Shown: positions 8,751-16,642, numbered from the stretch's first letter. The stretch is 45,932 nt of DNA from Deltaproteobacteria bacterium (GCA_016210005.1 JACQVA010000116.1:1-45932); one strand, 5' to 3'. Notes: generated by a model from the sequence alone, not told the origin. Numbers and translations: made by a program.

Positions 8751-9197
8751 CTACGCCGCGAACGGGTCCCACTTCAAGTGAAAGCGCAGGTCGCCCATGA
8801 GGTCGACGAACATGAGGCGGTCAGTGAAGTACCAGCCGGATTCATCGCGGGCGAAGCGGTCGTGGTAATGGCCGGCGATGATGATCTGCAACGGCAGCTC
8901 GGCGGTGGCTTGCAAGACGGTGTAATACGAACGGGCGAAGGCCGTCAGAGCGCTTTCGTCGACCTCGACGATCAGATTGGTGGTCACGTGCTTGGTGCAC
9001 GGTTGGCCGCCGTACAATCGAACGGTACTGCGATAGAGATCCAGCACCTCAGTGGTGCCGCGGCGCACTTCGGCAAAGCCGTCGGCGCGGACCGTGGCGC
9101 GGGCGAAGAGCTGTGCCGTGCCTTCAAGGTCGCCGGCATCCAGACGCTCGGCGTAGGTGTAGACGAGATTGGCTATCTGATCACGGTCGCAGGTCAT
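8751..9197 (-). CDS. SnoaL/NTF2-like protein
   Basis: The product is about 148 residues from the ATG at 9195-9197; a TTG start ten codons upstream is possible. The sequence has the NTF2-like/SnoaL pattern: an N-terminal helix (DQIANLVYTYAERLDAGDLEGTAQLFA), a tyrosine/arginine-rich middle with LYGGQPCTKHVTTNLIVEV, and beta strands ending YHDRFARDESGWYFTDRLMFVDLMGDL. Family members include hydroxylating-dioxygenase small-subunit relatives, polyketide cyclases and isomerases, often using a His or Asp in the cone-shaped pocket; a candidate is His in TKHVTTN. The substrate cannot be inferred. It converges with nth across a 37-base gap that shows no terminator hairpin. Confidence 0.75.
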   Translation of the reverse strand: MTCDRDQIANLVYTYAERLDAGDLEGTAQLFARATVRADGFAEVRRGTTEVLDLYRSTVRLYGGQPCTKHVTTNLIVEVDESALTAFARSYYTVLQATAELPLQIIIAGHYHDRFARDESGWYFTDRLMFVDLMGDLRFHLKWDPFAA

Positions 9198-9290
9198 GTC
9201 GCAGCCAATATCCGGTGGCGCAAGCAAGGTCCAGCACGGTTAGAATCGCGCCCCCTCGCGCTCGTGCCCAATCTCCGCTAAGAGCCACCA

Positions 9291-9920
9291 ATGTCGCACG
9301 CCGCCGCCAACCCCTTTCACGTCAGCGCCTTTATGCACGGGCTCGCCCGGTTGCTCTTCCGCCTGTTCGGCTGGAAGACCGAAGGCGCCGTCCCGCAGCC
9401 GGCACACTTTGTGATCATTGCCGCGCCCCACACCTCCAACTGGGACGCCTTCATCATGGTGACCGCGGCCTACATCTTTCGCGTCAAGCTGTCATGGTTC
9501 GTCAAGGACGCCGCGTTTTTCTTTCCGCTGGGGCCGATCGTGCGCTACTTCGGCGGCATTGCGATCGACCGCAGCCGGCGCGGCCACATGGTCGAACAGG
9601 CCATCGAAAGCTTCGCCACCACCAAACAACTGATCCTGGCCGTCCCCCCCGAGGGCACGCGTAAGCGCTCCACTCATTGGAAGACCGGTTTCTACTACAT
9701 CGCCTACGGCGCCCGCGTGCCGATCGTGCTTGGATATCTCGACTACAAGCGCAAGGTCGCCGGCCTCGGTCCGGCATTCATCACCACCGGCGACATTGAA
9801 GCTGACTTCAGAGTATTCGATGAGTTCTACGCCAAGGTGACGCCGAAGTATCCCGAGCTGCGTGGGGTGGTCGCGACCCGCGCGGCGCCGCGCCCCGACC
9901 CGCTGGCGATGTCGGCGTAG
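9291..9920 (+). CDS. PlsC-like 1-acylglycerol-3-phosphate acyltransferase family protein
   Basis: The product is 209 residues. The acyltransferase block I HTSNWD gives the H-x4-D catalytic dyad (about residue 46), and block III is AVPPEGTRKR (about 117-126), the phosphate-binding motif of glycerolipid acyltransferases. Block II-like GGIAIDRSRR is also present. There is only a weak N-terminal hydrophobic segment (LARLLFRLFGW), so it is probably a peripheral membrane protein. Short members with PHTSNWD and PPEGTR are widespread and of uncertain acceptor; lysophosphatidate is the default guess. It ends eight bases before the convergent GST-like gene. Confidence 0.85.
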   Translation: MSHAAANPFHVSAFMHGLARLLFRLFGWKTEGAVPQPAHFVIIAAPHTSNWDAFIMVTAAYIFRVKLSWFVKDAAFFFPLGPIVRYFGGIAIDRSRRGHMVEQAIESFATTKQLILAVPPEGTRKRSTHWKTGFYYIAYGARVPIVLGYLDYKRKVAGLGPAFITTGDIEADFRVFDEFYAKVTPKYPELRGVVATRAAPRPDPLAMSA

Positions 9921-9928
9921 GTACCGGT

Positions 9929-11029
9929 TTACTGCGGCGGCTCGAAGACCAGCTTGTAGTGCTGCTTGCCCAATCGGTAGCGCGGCTCGAAGTCGAGCAG
10001 CGCCAGCAGGCCGGTGCCATCGAGGGCGCGGCGTATGGAAGCTTGCTCGCCGGCTGCCAGGCGGGCAAAGGCGTCGCGCGGGCGCTGTACCATCCACAAG
10101 GTGTACGGGCTGGTGAAGCGCTGGAAGCGCACGTCGCGCAACTCGGTTTCGTGAAAGCCGACGCCGCGCGGAGGCTCGCTCACGTCGGCCGGCCGCGTTG
10201 CAGCCCAGGCCTCGAAGGCGCGCAGGTTATCGAGCAGCAACGGCGCGGCGTCGCCGCCGATCAGTTGCAGCAGCGGGCGCAGAGTCGGCGCCAGCGCGTC
10301 GGTGGGCAAGAACTCACCGGCGCCAGGCTGAGGATGGTTCATCCGTTCGATCCAAGCACACACCTGCGGCGCGCTCTGGCGCAGTAGCCGGCCGGGCACG
10401 GCATCGAGATAAAGATGCGCATAGAGCGGCCCGAGTAGCGCCAAGTCGGCCAGCGACATGCGGCTGCCGAGCAAGAAGTCGTGCGCGGTGAAGTGTCGCG
10501 AGAGGATGTCGAGCAGAGCGCGGGTGTGGGCCTCGATTGCCGGAATCGATTCGGGCGTGATGCCCAGGAACGGCAGCGTGCCGTGCATGCGGTCGGCGAA
10601 TTTCTGCGCCGCCGCCGGGTCGCCGTTGGCGCGCGTAAAATCGGCGCGCGCCTTGGCCTCGCTTTCGGCAAAACTCCAGCGGTAGTGCATCGCCGGCAAA
10701 ACGCAGAACTCGTCGGCGTAGACCTCTATGAGATACGCCACGATGCGTTGCACCGGTGTCGGCGGATAGACCGGAGGCGTGGGAAAACGGCGCTCTAACT
10801 CGTCCAAGATCTCGCTGGTGTCCTGCAGCGTATCGCTCTCGGGCGTTACCACCACCGGAATGAAGGCGAGACCGGTGCGCGGAATGATGACCTCGCGGTA
10901 GACCTGCGGGGTCGGCGCAATCTCCTCGAACGGGATCTGCTTGTAGCGGAAGAACGGACGGACCTTGCCGGAGAAGTAGGAAATCTCGGCGGCGTAGAAA
11001 CGATATGGGTTCTCGGCTCTCATCGGCAT
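9929..11029 (-). CDS. Glutathione S-transferase-family protein with long C-terminal extension
   Basis: The product is 366 residues. The N-terminal thioredoxin-like domain (about 8-90) has YRFYAAEISYFSGKVRPFFRYKQIPFEEI and the cis-Pro region FIPVVVTPESDTLQDTSEILDELERRFP. The all-helical GST C-domain (about 95-235) contains FLLGSRMSLADLALLGPLYAHLYLDA, the N-capping box of GSTs. About 130 residues follow that are not part of a standard GST and include FTSPYTLWMVQRPRDAF. An S/Y active residue could be the Ser-Gly of YFSGKV. It starts 12 bases after pdxH and is probably in the same operon. Detoxification or metaxin-like roles cannot be separated from sequence alone. Confidence 0.8.
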   Translation of the reverse strand: MPMRAENPYRFYAAEISYFSGKVRPFFRYKQIPFEEIAPTPQVYREVIIPRTGLAFIPVVVTPESDTLQDTSEILDELERRFPTPPVYPPTPVQRIVAYLIEVYADEFCVLPAMHYRWSFAESEAKARADFTRANGDPAAAQKFADRMHGTLPFLGITPESIPAIEAHTRALLDILSRHFTAHDFLLGSRMSLADLALLGPLYAHLYLDAVPGRLLRQSAPQVCAWIERMNHPQPGAGEFLPTDALAPTLRPLLQLIGGDAAPLLLDNLRAFEAWAATRPADVSEPPRGVGFHETELRDVRFQRFTSPYTLWMVQRPRDAFARLAAGEQASIRRALDGTGLLALLDFEPRYRLGKQHYKLVFEPPQ

Positions 11030-11041
11030 CTCGGCCGCGCC

Positions 11042-11620
11042 CTACGGCTGCAGCAGCTTACAACTCCAGCTGTTGCGGGTGCGGGTGAACAGCTCGCGGT
11101 GATGCAGGCGGTGATCGCCGCGGTGCCAGAACTCTATCTCGGACGCAATGATGCGGTAGCCGGTCCAGCCGCTGGGCCGCGGAATCGCTTCGCCGCGGTA
11201 GTGATGGCGCAGCTTGCGCCAGGCTGCCAGCAGCTGTGCGCGACTGACCAGCTCGCTGCTCTGCCGCGATGCTACCGCCGCCAGCTGGCTCTCGCGCGGG
11301 CGAGTGGCCCAATAGGCGTCGGCTTCGGCGGCGGTCACCGACTCGATTCGGCCATCGATGCGGACCTGCTTGCCGAGCTTGTCCCAGTAGACCGCCAGCG
11401 AGGCCTGCGGGTTGTCGCGCAGTTCGCGGCCCTTGCGGCTGCCGGCATTGGTGAAGAACACGAAGCCGCGCTGATCCACGCCCTTGAGCAATACAAAGCG
11501 CACGGCCGGGCGGCCGCGGGCATCGGCGGTGGCCAGCGCCATCGCCTCTGGCAGGGCCTCGCCGGCTTCACCAGCTTTCCTGAACCAACGACGGAAACGG
11601 GCAATCGGTACGTCTGTCAT
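11042..11620 (-). CDS. pdxH: Pyridoxamine 5'-phosphate oxidase
   Basis: FMN-dependent enzyme oxidising PNP/PMP to PLP. From the ATG at 11618-11620 the protein has 192 residues; a TTG 13 codons upstream is the alternative. Family motifs are intact: ALATADARGRPAVRFVLLKGVDQRGFVFFTNAGSRKG-type FMN/substrate region, VRIDGRIESV, AYWATRPRESQLAAVASRQS, and the C-terminal block FWHRGDHRLHHRELFTR ending W-x5-LQP, close to the usual W-x-x-x-R-L-x-P end. The 285 bases up to the DAHP synthase stop contain no gene; two 5-bp hairpins (11830-11843 and 11847-11859) lie about 50 bases beyond that stop and may be a weak terminator. Confidence 0.93.
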   Translation of the reverse strand: MTDVPIARFRRWFRKAGEAGEALPEAMALATADARGRPAVRFVLLKGVDQRGFVFFTNAGSRKGRELRDNPQASLAVYWDKLGKQVRIDGRIESVTAAEADAYWATRPRESQLAAVASRQSSELVSRAQLLAAWRKLRHHYRGEAIPRPSGWTGYRIIASEIEFWHRGDHRLHHRELFTRTRNSWSCKLLQP

Positions 11621-11905
11621 CTTGCCCTGGACCTTACCGGCAGCAAGCTCGCGGATCAACTGGACGGCCGATCGGTGCGTGACGCGGGGGGAACCGGGCG
11701 CGACCTTTCTGTCGCCCTGCCGATTGTGCCTCCGAGAGCCTATGAGGAAATCAACTATGTGCCCGCGGTCGCGGCGAAGTGCGGCGGGAGCACCGCTCCG
11801 CGCTCAAGATCAGAAGGCGGAGCGAACGGCATCATTGTTGATGAACGGAGCATTGCTCCACCCCTCCGAGTTCTTCACAGCCCCCGAGAGGAGCCGGCCG
11901 AGGGC

Positions 11906-12991
11906 TCAGGCCGCGCCAACGGCCGCCGGTGCGAGATTGCGCGCCGCCTTCACTGTCTGCGCCGCCTCGTAGAGCAGCGCTTCGGTTTCGTCCCAGCCGA
12001 TGCACGCATCAGTGATCGAGACGCCGTATTCGAGCGCCGCCCCTTCTCGCCACGTCTGTTTGCCGGGCCGCAGGTTGCTCTCCAGCAGCACACCCATGAT
12101 GGGCTCGTAACCGTCGCGCACCTGCCGCAGTACTTCACGACACACGTGGGCCTGCCGGGTGTGATCCTTGTTCGAGTTGTCGTGCGAGCAATCGACCATG
12201 ATCGGGCGCGCCACGCCTTGCTGTGAGATCAGCCGCGCCGCCCGGGTGACATCGGCCGCCGAGTAGTTCGGCTTGCCGCCCCCGCCGCGCAACACGACGT
12301 GTCGATCGGGATTGCCCTTGGTCTTGATCACCGAGGTCACGCCCTCGGCGTTGATGCCCAGGAAAGCATGCGGACTGCGCGCCGAGATCATGGCGTTGAG
12401 GCAGACTTCCAAGCCGCCGTCGGTGCCGTTCTTGAATCCCACCGGCATCGACAGGCCGCTGGCCATCTCGCGATGGGTTTGGCTCTCGGTGGTGCGCGCG
12501 CCGATGGCGGCCCAGCTGAGCAGATCGGCGATGTACTGGGGCGTGACCGGGTCTAGCGCTTCGTAGCCGCACGGCAGGCCGAGCCGGTTGATGTGTAGGA
12601 GAATCTCGCGCGCCAGTTTCAAACCGGTGGCGACATCGCACGACCCGTCGAGATGGGGGTCGTTGATCAATCCCTTCCAGCCGATGGTGGTGCGGGGTTT
12701 CTCGAAATAGGTGCGCATGACCACGACGAGTTGGTCGCGGGTGGCCTCGGCCACGGCAGCCAAGCGCTGGGCGTAGTCGCAAGCGGCTTCGCGGTCATGA
12801 ATCGAGCACGGGCCGACCACCACGAGTAACCGCTGCCGGTCGCGGCCATGGATGATGTCGCGGATCGCCCGCCGTGCGTGCAGCACCACGCGGCTGGTCT
12901 GCTCCGTACGCGGCAACTTCGCCTGCACGGCTTTGGGCGAGATCAACGGGATCACCTCGGCCAAGTTCGCGTTCTCGATTTTCTCTGCCAT
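11906..12991 (-). CDS. aroG: 3-deoxy-7-phosphoheptulonate (DAHP) synthase, class I (AroG/F/H type)
   Basis: First enzyme of the shikimate pathway, condensing PEP and erythrose 4-phosphate. From the ATG at 12989-12991 the product has 361 residues (E. coli AroG 350). Signatures of the type I-alpha enzymes are present: LLVVVGPCSIHD, MRTYFEKPRTTIGWKGLINDP, IGARTTESQTHREMASGLSMPVGFKNGTDG, KTKGNPDRHVVLRGGG, IMVDCSHDNSNKDH and the metal-binding end YGVSITDACIGWDET. Which isozyme (Tyr-, Phe- or Trp-sensitive) cannot be read with certainty, so the symbol is generic. The leader upstream contains a terminator hairpin and an aromatic-rich leader ORF, so expression is very likely controlled by attenuation. 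GGAAAGGCAGGCG precedes the ATG as a loose ribosome site. Confidence 0.95.
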   Translation of the reverse strand: MAEKIENANLAEVIPLISPKAVQAKLPRTEQTSRVVLHARRAIRDIIHGRDRQRLLVVVGPCSIHDREAACDYAQRLAAVAEATRDQLVVVMRTYFEKPRTTIGWKGLINDPHLDGSCDVATGLKLAREILLHINRLGLPCGYEALDPVTPQYIADLLSWAAIGARTTESQTHREMASGLSMPVGFKNGTDGGLEVCLNAMISARSPHAFLGINAEGVTSVIKTKGNPDRHVVLRGGGGKPNYSAADVTRAARLISQQGVARPIMVDCSHDNSNKDHTRQAHVCREVLRQVRDGYEPIMGVLLESNLRPGKQTWREGAALEYGVSITDACIGWDETEALLYEAAQTVKAARNLAPAAVGAA

Positions 12992-13019
12992 TGGTCGCCT
13001 GCCTTTCCGTCTTGCGGGC

Positions 13020-13053
13020 AAAAAAAAAGCCCCGAGATTGCTCCCGGGGCTTT
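13020..13053 (-). terminator. Attenuator terminator in the DAHP synthase leader
   Basis: On the minus strand GCCCCGGGA pairs with TCTCGGGGC (13029-13050) in a 9-bp stem containing one G-T pair, closed by a GCAA tetraloop. AAA (13051-13053) and TTT (13026-13028) extend the stem, and the T-run reaches 13020 (nine T in total). This is a textbook intrinsic terminator. It ends 28 bases before the DAHP synthase ATG and follows no gene end, so its job must be to control read-through into aroG. Confidence 0.9.
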
Positions 13054-13123
13054 CGGTTTCTGCGCCGTCAATCGGCCGTTACACGCTCACGCAGACTCCA
13101 GCGGCCCCGGTACCCACCAGGGG
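13044..13123 (-). promoter_or_regulatory. Mutually exclusive pairing segments of the aroG attenuator
   Basis: Three segments on the minus strand can pair alternatively. Segment 1, CCCCTGG (13123-13117), and segment 2, CCGGGGC (13110-13104), lie inside the leader ORF and can form a hairpin with one bulged T. Segment 2 is also perfectly complementary over 7 bp to segment 3, GCCCCGG (13050-13044), which is the 5' arm of the terminator. Pairing 2:3 would prevent the terminator. Caution: segment 2 starts only three bases after the second Trp codon, so a ribosome stalled there would cover it. Stalling at the earlier Tyr/Phe codons leaves it free. Confidence 0.6.
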
Positions 13124-13164
13124 AAGCTAAAATACGCGAAGGCGTAGCGGCTCGTGGAGATCAT
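13087..13164 (-). CDS. Aromatic-rich leader peptide of the DAHP synthase attenuator
   Basis: ATG at 13162-13164, TGA at 13087-13089, 25 residues. Residues 7-17 read YAFAYFSFPWW: two Tyr, three Phe and two adjacent Trp in 11 codons. It has no other recognisable property. The stop is followed after 33 bases by the intrinsic terminator and then by aroG. Such residue bias directly before a terminator and a biosynthetic gene is the signature of ribosome-mediated attenuation, as in E. coli trpL and pheL (established knowledge). The mix of all three aromatic residues fits control of the common first step of the pathway. AAGG lies about eight bases upstream of the ATG. It is too short for ordinary gene calling. 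Confidence 0.88.
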   Translation of the reverse strand: MISTSRYAFAYFSFPWWVPGPLESA

Positions 13165-13172
13165 GTGCTGCC

Positions 13173-13217
13173 CTTGTAGCTCGCCCGCCGGATTGCGTCA
13201 ACCGGATCGTGCCGGTT
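13173..13217 (-). promoter_or_regulatory. Candidate promoter and overlapping palindrome upstream of the leader ORF
   Basis: TTGACG (13201-13196) and TACAAG (13178-13173) on the minus strand are separated by exactly 17 bases, a reasonable sigma-70-like pair. A palindrome AACCGG-ATCGTG-CCGGTT (13200-13217) overlaps the -35 and the stop codon of the HAD gene and could be an operator. Transcription from this site would begin within a few bases of the leader ATG, making it nearly leaderless and excluding the AAGG sequence, so the true start may be further upstream. Confidence 0.35.
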
Positions 13218-13930
13218 CAATCAAGCAGGGCGAGCAACTCCGGGATGCGCCGGATGACGTGGTGCGGGCGCGGCTCGCTCTCGGGCGGCTGGCGGTCGTC
13301 GCGGTGCCAGAGCAGCACGGAGCGCAGCCCGGCCTGGTTCGCGCCGGCGATGTCTTGCAGCAACGTGTCGCCGACGAAGAGCGCTTCGTGCGGCTCGCAG
13401 CCGGCGCGCCGCAGGGCTTCGGTGTAGATAAGACCATCGGGTTTGCACGACCGCGCCTCTTCGCTGGAGAGCACGGAGTCAAACTGTGCCGCGATCCGGG
13501 CCACGGCGAGCAGGTGTTCGAGCTGGTCAACGTCGATATTACTCACGATGCCGAGATGCAGGCCGCGTTCGCGCAACTGCTGCAAGGTGTCCAGCACCCC
13601 GTCGCGCAGCGTGAAGTCGCGGGCGTGGCGCTGCCACTGAGCCGCGCGATAGCGGTCGAGCTGAAGCGGGTCAGGAGCCACGCCGAACGCCGCCAGCATG
13701 CCGAGCGCGGCATCGCGAAACAGATCGCGGTGGAGGTAGAACCGCCGCGGCACGTAGGCGCGGAAGACGCTGCGCAGGGCTTCCCGGTACGCGCTCTGGA
13801 TTACCGGCGGCTCGGCGGTGATACCGGCCCAGCGCGCCAGCTCGACCAGGCTCTCGCGCTCCGCCGCTTCGAGCGTGGCGTAGTCGTACAGAGTCCCGCC
13901 GAAATCGAACAGTACTGCCTTGGTGCTCAT
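13217..13930 (-). CDS. HAD-superfamily hydrolase
   Basis: The product is 237 residues. Motif I is LFDFGGTLYD: the nucleophile Asp is present but the usual second Asp of D-x-D-x-T is Gly (DFGGT), a pattern typical of a subset of phosphatase-like HADs. Motif II is GIVSNID (Ser), motif III the Lys in SCKPDGLIY, motif IV FVGDTLLQDIAGA. The cap is helical between motifs I and II (subfamily I). Its phosphorylated substrate, if any, is unknown. It lies 16 bases after the PLP decarboxylase gene and is likely co-transcribed with it. Its stop overlaps a palindrome ahead of the aroG leader. Confidence 0.85.
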   Translation of the reverse strand: MSTKAVLFDFGGTLYDYATLEAAERESLVELARWAGITAEPPVIQSAYREALRSVFRAYVPRRFYLHRDLFRDAALGMLAAFGVAPDPLQLDRYRAAQWQRHARDFTLRDGVLDTLQQLRERGLHLGIVSNIDVDQLEHLLAVARIAAQFDSVLSSEEARSCKPDGLIYTEALRRAGCEPHEALFVGDTLLQDIAGANQAGLRSVLLWHRDDRQPPESEPRPHHVIRRIPELLALLD

Positions 13931-13946
13931 CGCCGTGCTCGTGTTG

Positions 13947-15194
13947 CTAGCTGTAGCGCGCCGCCACCCCGCGGGCGGGGCCGTGCCGGGAAACGGCTTC
14001 CCGCAGATCAGTGAGGAAGCCCTCCACTATCTTGGCGTGATTCGGCGTCACCATCATGTGCAAGGCGTGGGGATTTTCCTGGCGATCGAGATGCCAACCC
14101 TTGTCGTCCATTGCGTCACCCACGGCCATGATGTCGATTTCGTCGGAACCGAACGCCATCAAGCTGGTGTCGGGCTGGCCCCAGATCTTCAACGGCCCGA
14201 TGGCCTCGATCCCAGCACGCAGCCGCTGCGCCGTCTCCATGACGAGCGACTGCAATCGTAAATAGCCGGCCTCGCCGAGGTAGTTCATTACCGCCCAGGC
14301 CGCCGCGATCGGCGCCGCCGGACGGGTGCCGGCAAACGCCGCCGAGCCGTACAGCCCGCCGGGCCAGTCATCGTACATGAACATCTGGTATTGAATCGTC
14401 GCCTGGCTGCGATGGGCGATCACCGAGGCGCCCTTGGTGCAATAGCCGTATTTGTGCACGTCCGCCGAAATCGTGGTCACGCCCGGCACGCGAAAATCCC
14501 ACGGTGGCACCGGATAGCCGAGCCGCTCGATGAACGGCAGCAGGAAGCCGCCGACGCAAGCGTCGGTGTGGAACGAAATGTTGTGCTCGGCTGCCAGCCG
14601 TGCCAGCTCGGCGATCGGGTCGATGACGCCGTGCGGATAACACGGCGCCGAGCCCACCATCAGTACGGTGTTGCCGGTGATCAGCTTCGCCGCCGCCGCA
14701 ACGTCAGCCCGCAGATCATCACGCAGGGGCACCGGCTTCATCTCGACGCAGAGATACTTGCCGGCCTTCGCAAACGCGGGATGCGCCGAGCGCGGGATCA
14801 CCATTTCCGGCGCCGTAATCCCCCGCTCCGCATGCGCGCGGTCACGCGCCGTCTTGACCGCCATCAGGATGCTCTCGGTACCGCCCGAGGTCATCGCCCC
14901 GGTCGCGTCCTCGCCGCCGTGCAAGAGATCGGTGGTCATGGCGACAATATCCGCCTGCATCTGGCGCAGGCTGGGGAAGCGGAAGGGGTTGAGGGCATTC
15001 TCGAACAGGTAGAGATTATTGGCCTCGCGCAGCACCTCATCGACGTCATCGCCCGCCGGGTAGACCAGGCTCCAAGTCCGCCCACCATGCCAGTCGGCAT
15101 CGCGGGTCTTCATCTCTCGCATTGCGGCGAAGAGGTCAGCGCGCGGGATTCCGGTTCTCGGCAGCTTCATCTTCTTGCGACTGCGCTCGCTCAT
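13947..15194 (-). CDS. PLP-dependent decarboxylase/lyase (sphingosine-1-phosphate lyase or group II decarboxylase-like)
   Basis: The start is the ATG at 15192-15194, which overlaps the amidase stop as ATGA, giving 415 residues; the open frame continues upstream antisense-like through the amidase and is not coding. It contains GAMTSGGTESILMAVKTARD (substrate/PLP phosphate region), SAHPAFAKAGKYL, HTDACVGGFLLPF (Asp to the PLP ring nitrogen), and SADVHKYGYCTKGASVI with the Schiff-base Lys. These are hallmarks of fold type I decarboxylases; the HKYGY form with a following Cys-Thr-Lys-Gly is most like sphingosine-phosphate lyase and archaeal MfnA relatives. Substrate unknown. There is no membrane anchor, unlike eukaryotic SPL. 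Confidence 0.85.
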   Translation of the reverse strand: MSERSRKKMKLPRTGIPRADLFAAMREMKTRDADWHGGRTWSLVYPAGDDVDEVLREANNLYLFENALNPFRFPSLRQMQADIVAMTTDLLHGGEDATGAMTSGGTESILMAVKTARDRAHAERGITAPEMVIPRSAHPAFAKAGKYLCVEMKPVPLRDDLRADVAAAAKLITGNTVLMVGSAPCYPHGVIDPIAELARLAAEHNISFHTDACVGGFLLPFIERLGYPVPPWDFRVPGVTTISADVHKYGYCTKGASVIAHRSQATIQYQMFMYDDWPGGLYGSAAFAGTRPAAPIAAAWAVMNYLGEAGYLRLQSLVMETAQRLRAGIEAIGPLKIWGQPDTSLMAFGSDEIDIMAVGDAMDDKGWHLDRQENPHALHMMVTPNHAKIVEGFLTDLREAVSRHGPARGVAARYS

Positions 15195-16642
15195 TGCGCC
15201 AGGGCGTGCACCGGCGGGCGTCGGCCGGCCCATGGGCGCGCTTGCTCCAGTTGTGCCGCGACGCGAATGAGCAAGTCCTCTCGCCCATAGGCGGCCGCCA
15301 GTTGCACGCCGATGGGCAACCCGTCCGCGCTCCAATGCAGCGGTAGCGAGATTGCCGGCTGGCCAGTGACGTTGAAGGCGGCGGTAAACACCGTGCACGG
15401 TGTGCTGCGGAACAAGCCGCGCAGCGGATCTTCCGCTGTCGAGCTCAGCTCGCCGAGCTTCACCGGCGGTGTTGCCATCGTCGGTGTCAGCAGGAGATCG
15501 AACCCCTCGCTCCACCAGCCGGCGATACGACGGGTGAAGCCGTGCATCCATTCCACCGCGCGGACATATTGCAGCGCCGACACCGCTCGGCCCATCTCCG
15601 CCAGCCCCCAGCTGTTGGGTTCGACGTCGGTCGCACCGATCGGGCGGCCGAGCTGCTCGCTCCAGTACGCCAGGTCACGGGCCGTCCAACTGGTTACGAC
15701 GCTGGAGAAGTGCGTCATGAAGTCGGGGTCCGCGAGCGCGCGTGGATAGGCATCCTCGACTACGTGGCCGAGCGACTCCAGCAGGCGCGCGGCGCTGTTG
15801 GCCGCGGCCACGCAGTCAGCGTGCACCGGCACGGTGTCGACCGGTGAGCTGGTCATCAGGCCGATGCGCAAGCGGCCTGCCGGCGCGCCGACCTCGTCGC
15901 GAAACGGCCGCGGCGGTGGCGGTGCGGTGTACGGGTCACCCGGCATTGCTCCCGAGACGGCGTCAAGAATAGCTGCGGTGTCGCGCACCGAGCGGCTGAT
16001 GGCGTGCTCGATAACGCAGCCGGCCCAAGTCTCCCCGGCATCGGGGCCGAGCGAGACCCGCCCGCGCGAGGGCTTCAAGCCCACCAGGCCACAGGCGCTG
16101 GCCGGGATGCGGATCGAGCCGCCGCCGTCATTGCCGTGCGCCGCCGGCACCATGCCCGCCGCCACTGCGGCCGCCGAACCGCCGCTGGAGCCGCCGGGCG
16201 AGCGCGTAATGTCCCACGGATTGTGAGTTGGGCCAAAGGCGCGCGGCTCGGTGGTCGGCATCGGACCCAGCTCGGGCACGTTGGTCCTGCCTACGAACAC
16301 AAAACCCGCCGCGCGGAACTTGGCTGCCAGATAGCTGTCGTGCGTCGCCACCCAACGGCGCTCGCGCAGCAGCTGCATGCCGGCATGATAGGGGTCGCCG
16401 GCCGACTGGCAAACCAGGTCCTTCAGCAAGAACGGCACCCCGCGAAACGGCCCCTCCGGCAACGCTGCGACAGCCTGCGCCCGCGCCTTGTCGAAGAGCG
16501 GGGTGATCACCGCGTTGAGCTTGGGGTTGACCCGCTCGATGCGGGCAATGGCAGCATCGACCAGCTCGCGCGGCGTCAGTTGACCGCGCCGCACCAGGTC
16601 GGCTTGGGCCGTGGCATCCAAGGTGGCAAGTTCGTCTCTCAT
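15191..16642 (-). CDS. Amidase signature family enzyme
   Basis: The product is 483 residues. It has the amidase-signature triad: Lys in FLLKDLV (about residue 74), cis-Ser and nucleophile Ser in SPGGSSGGSAAAVAAGMVPAAHG-type block (about 148-170), and GGGSIRIPASACGLVGLKPSRGRVS. The GatA subunit shares this fold, but no gatB or gatC is nearby, and the sequence around the pocket (WAGCVIEHAISRSVRDTA) looks like broad-specificity amidases. It probably hydrolyses a carboxamide, with the product perhaps passed to the overlapping decarboxylase gene; the link is inference. No signal peptide. Confidence 0.9.
   Translation of the reverse strand: MRDELATLDATAQADLVRRGQLTPRELVDAAIARIERVNPKLNAVITPLFDKARAQAVAALPEGPFRGVPFLLKDLVCQSAGDPYHAGMQLLRERRWVATHDSYLAAKFRAAGFVFVGRTNVPELGPMPTTEPRAFGPTHNPWDITRSPGGSSGGSAAAVAAGMVPAAHGNDGGGSIRIPASACGLVGLKPSRGRVSLGPDAGETWAGCVIEHAISRSVRDTAAILDAVSGAMPGDPYTAPPPPRPFRDEVGAPAGRLRIGLMTSSPVDTVPVHADCVAAANSAARLLESLGHVVEDAYPRALADPDFMTHFSSVVTSWTARDLAYWSEQLGRPIGATDVEPNSWGLAEMGRAVSALQYVRAVEWMHGFTRRIAGWWSEGFDLLLTPTMATPPVKLGELSSTAEDPLRGLFRSTPCTVFTAAFNVTGQPAISLPLHWSADGLPIGVQLAAAYGREDLLIRVAAQLEQARPWAGRRPPVHALAQ

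Noticed and set aside
15195-15551. N-terminal extension of the PLP decarboxylase frame
   Set aside because: It lies inside the amidase gene, its sequence is Arg/Ala-rich without family similarity, and the ATGA overlap at 15191-15194 gives a natural start.
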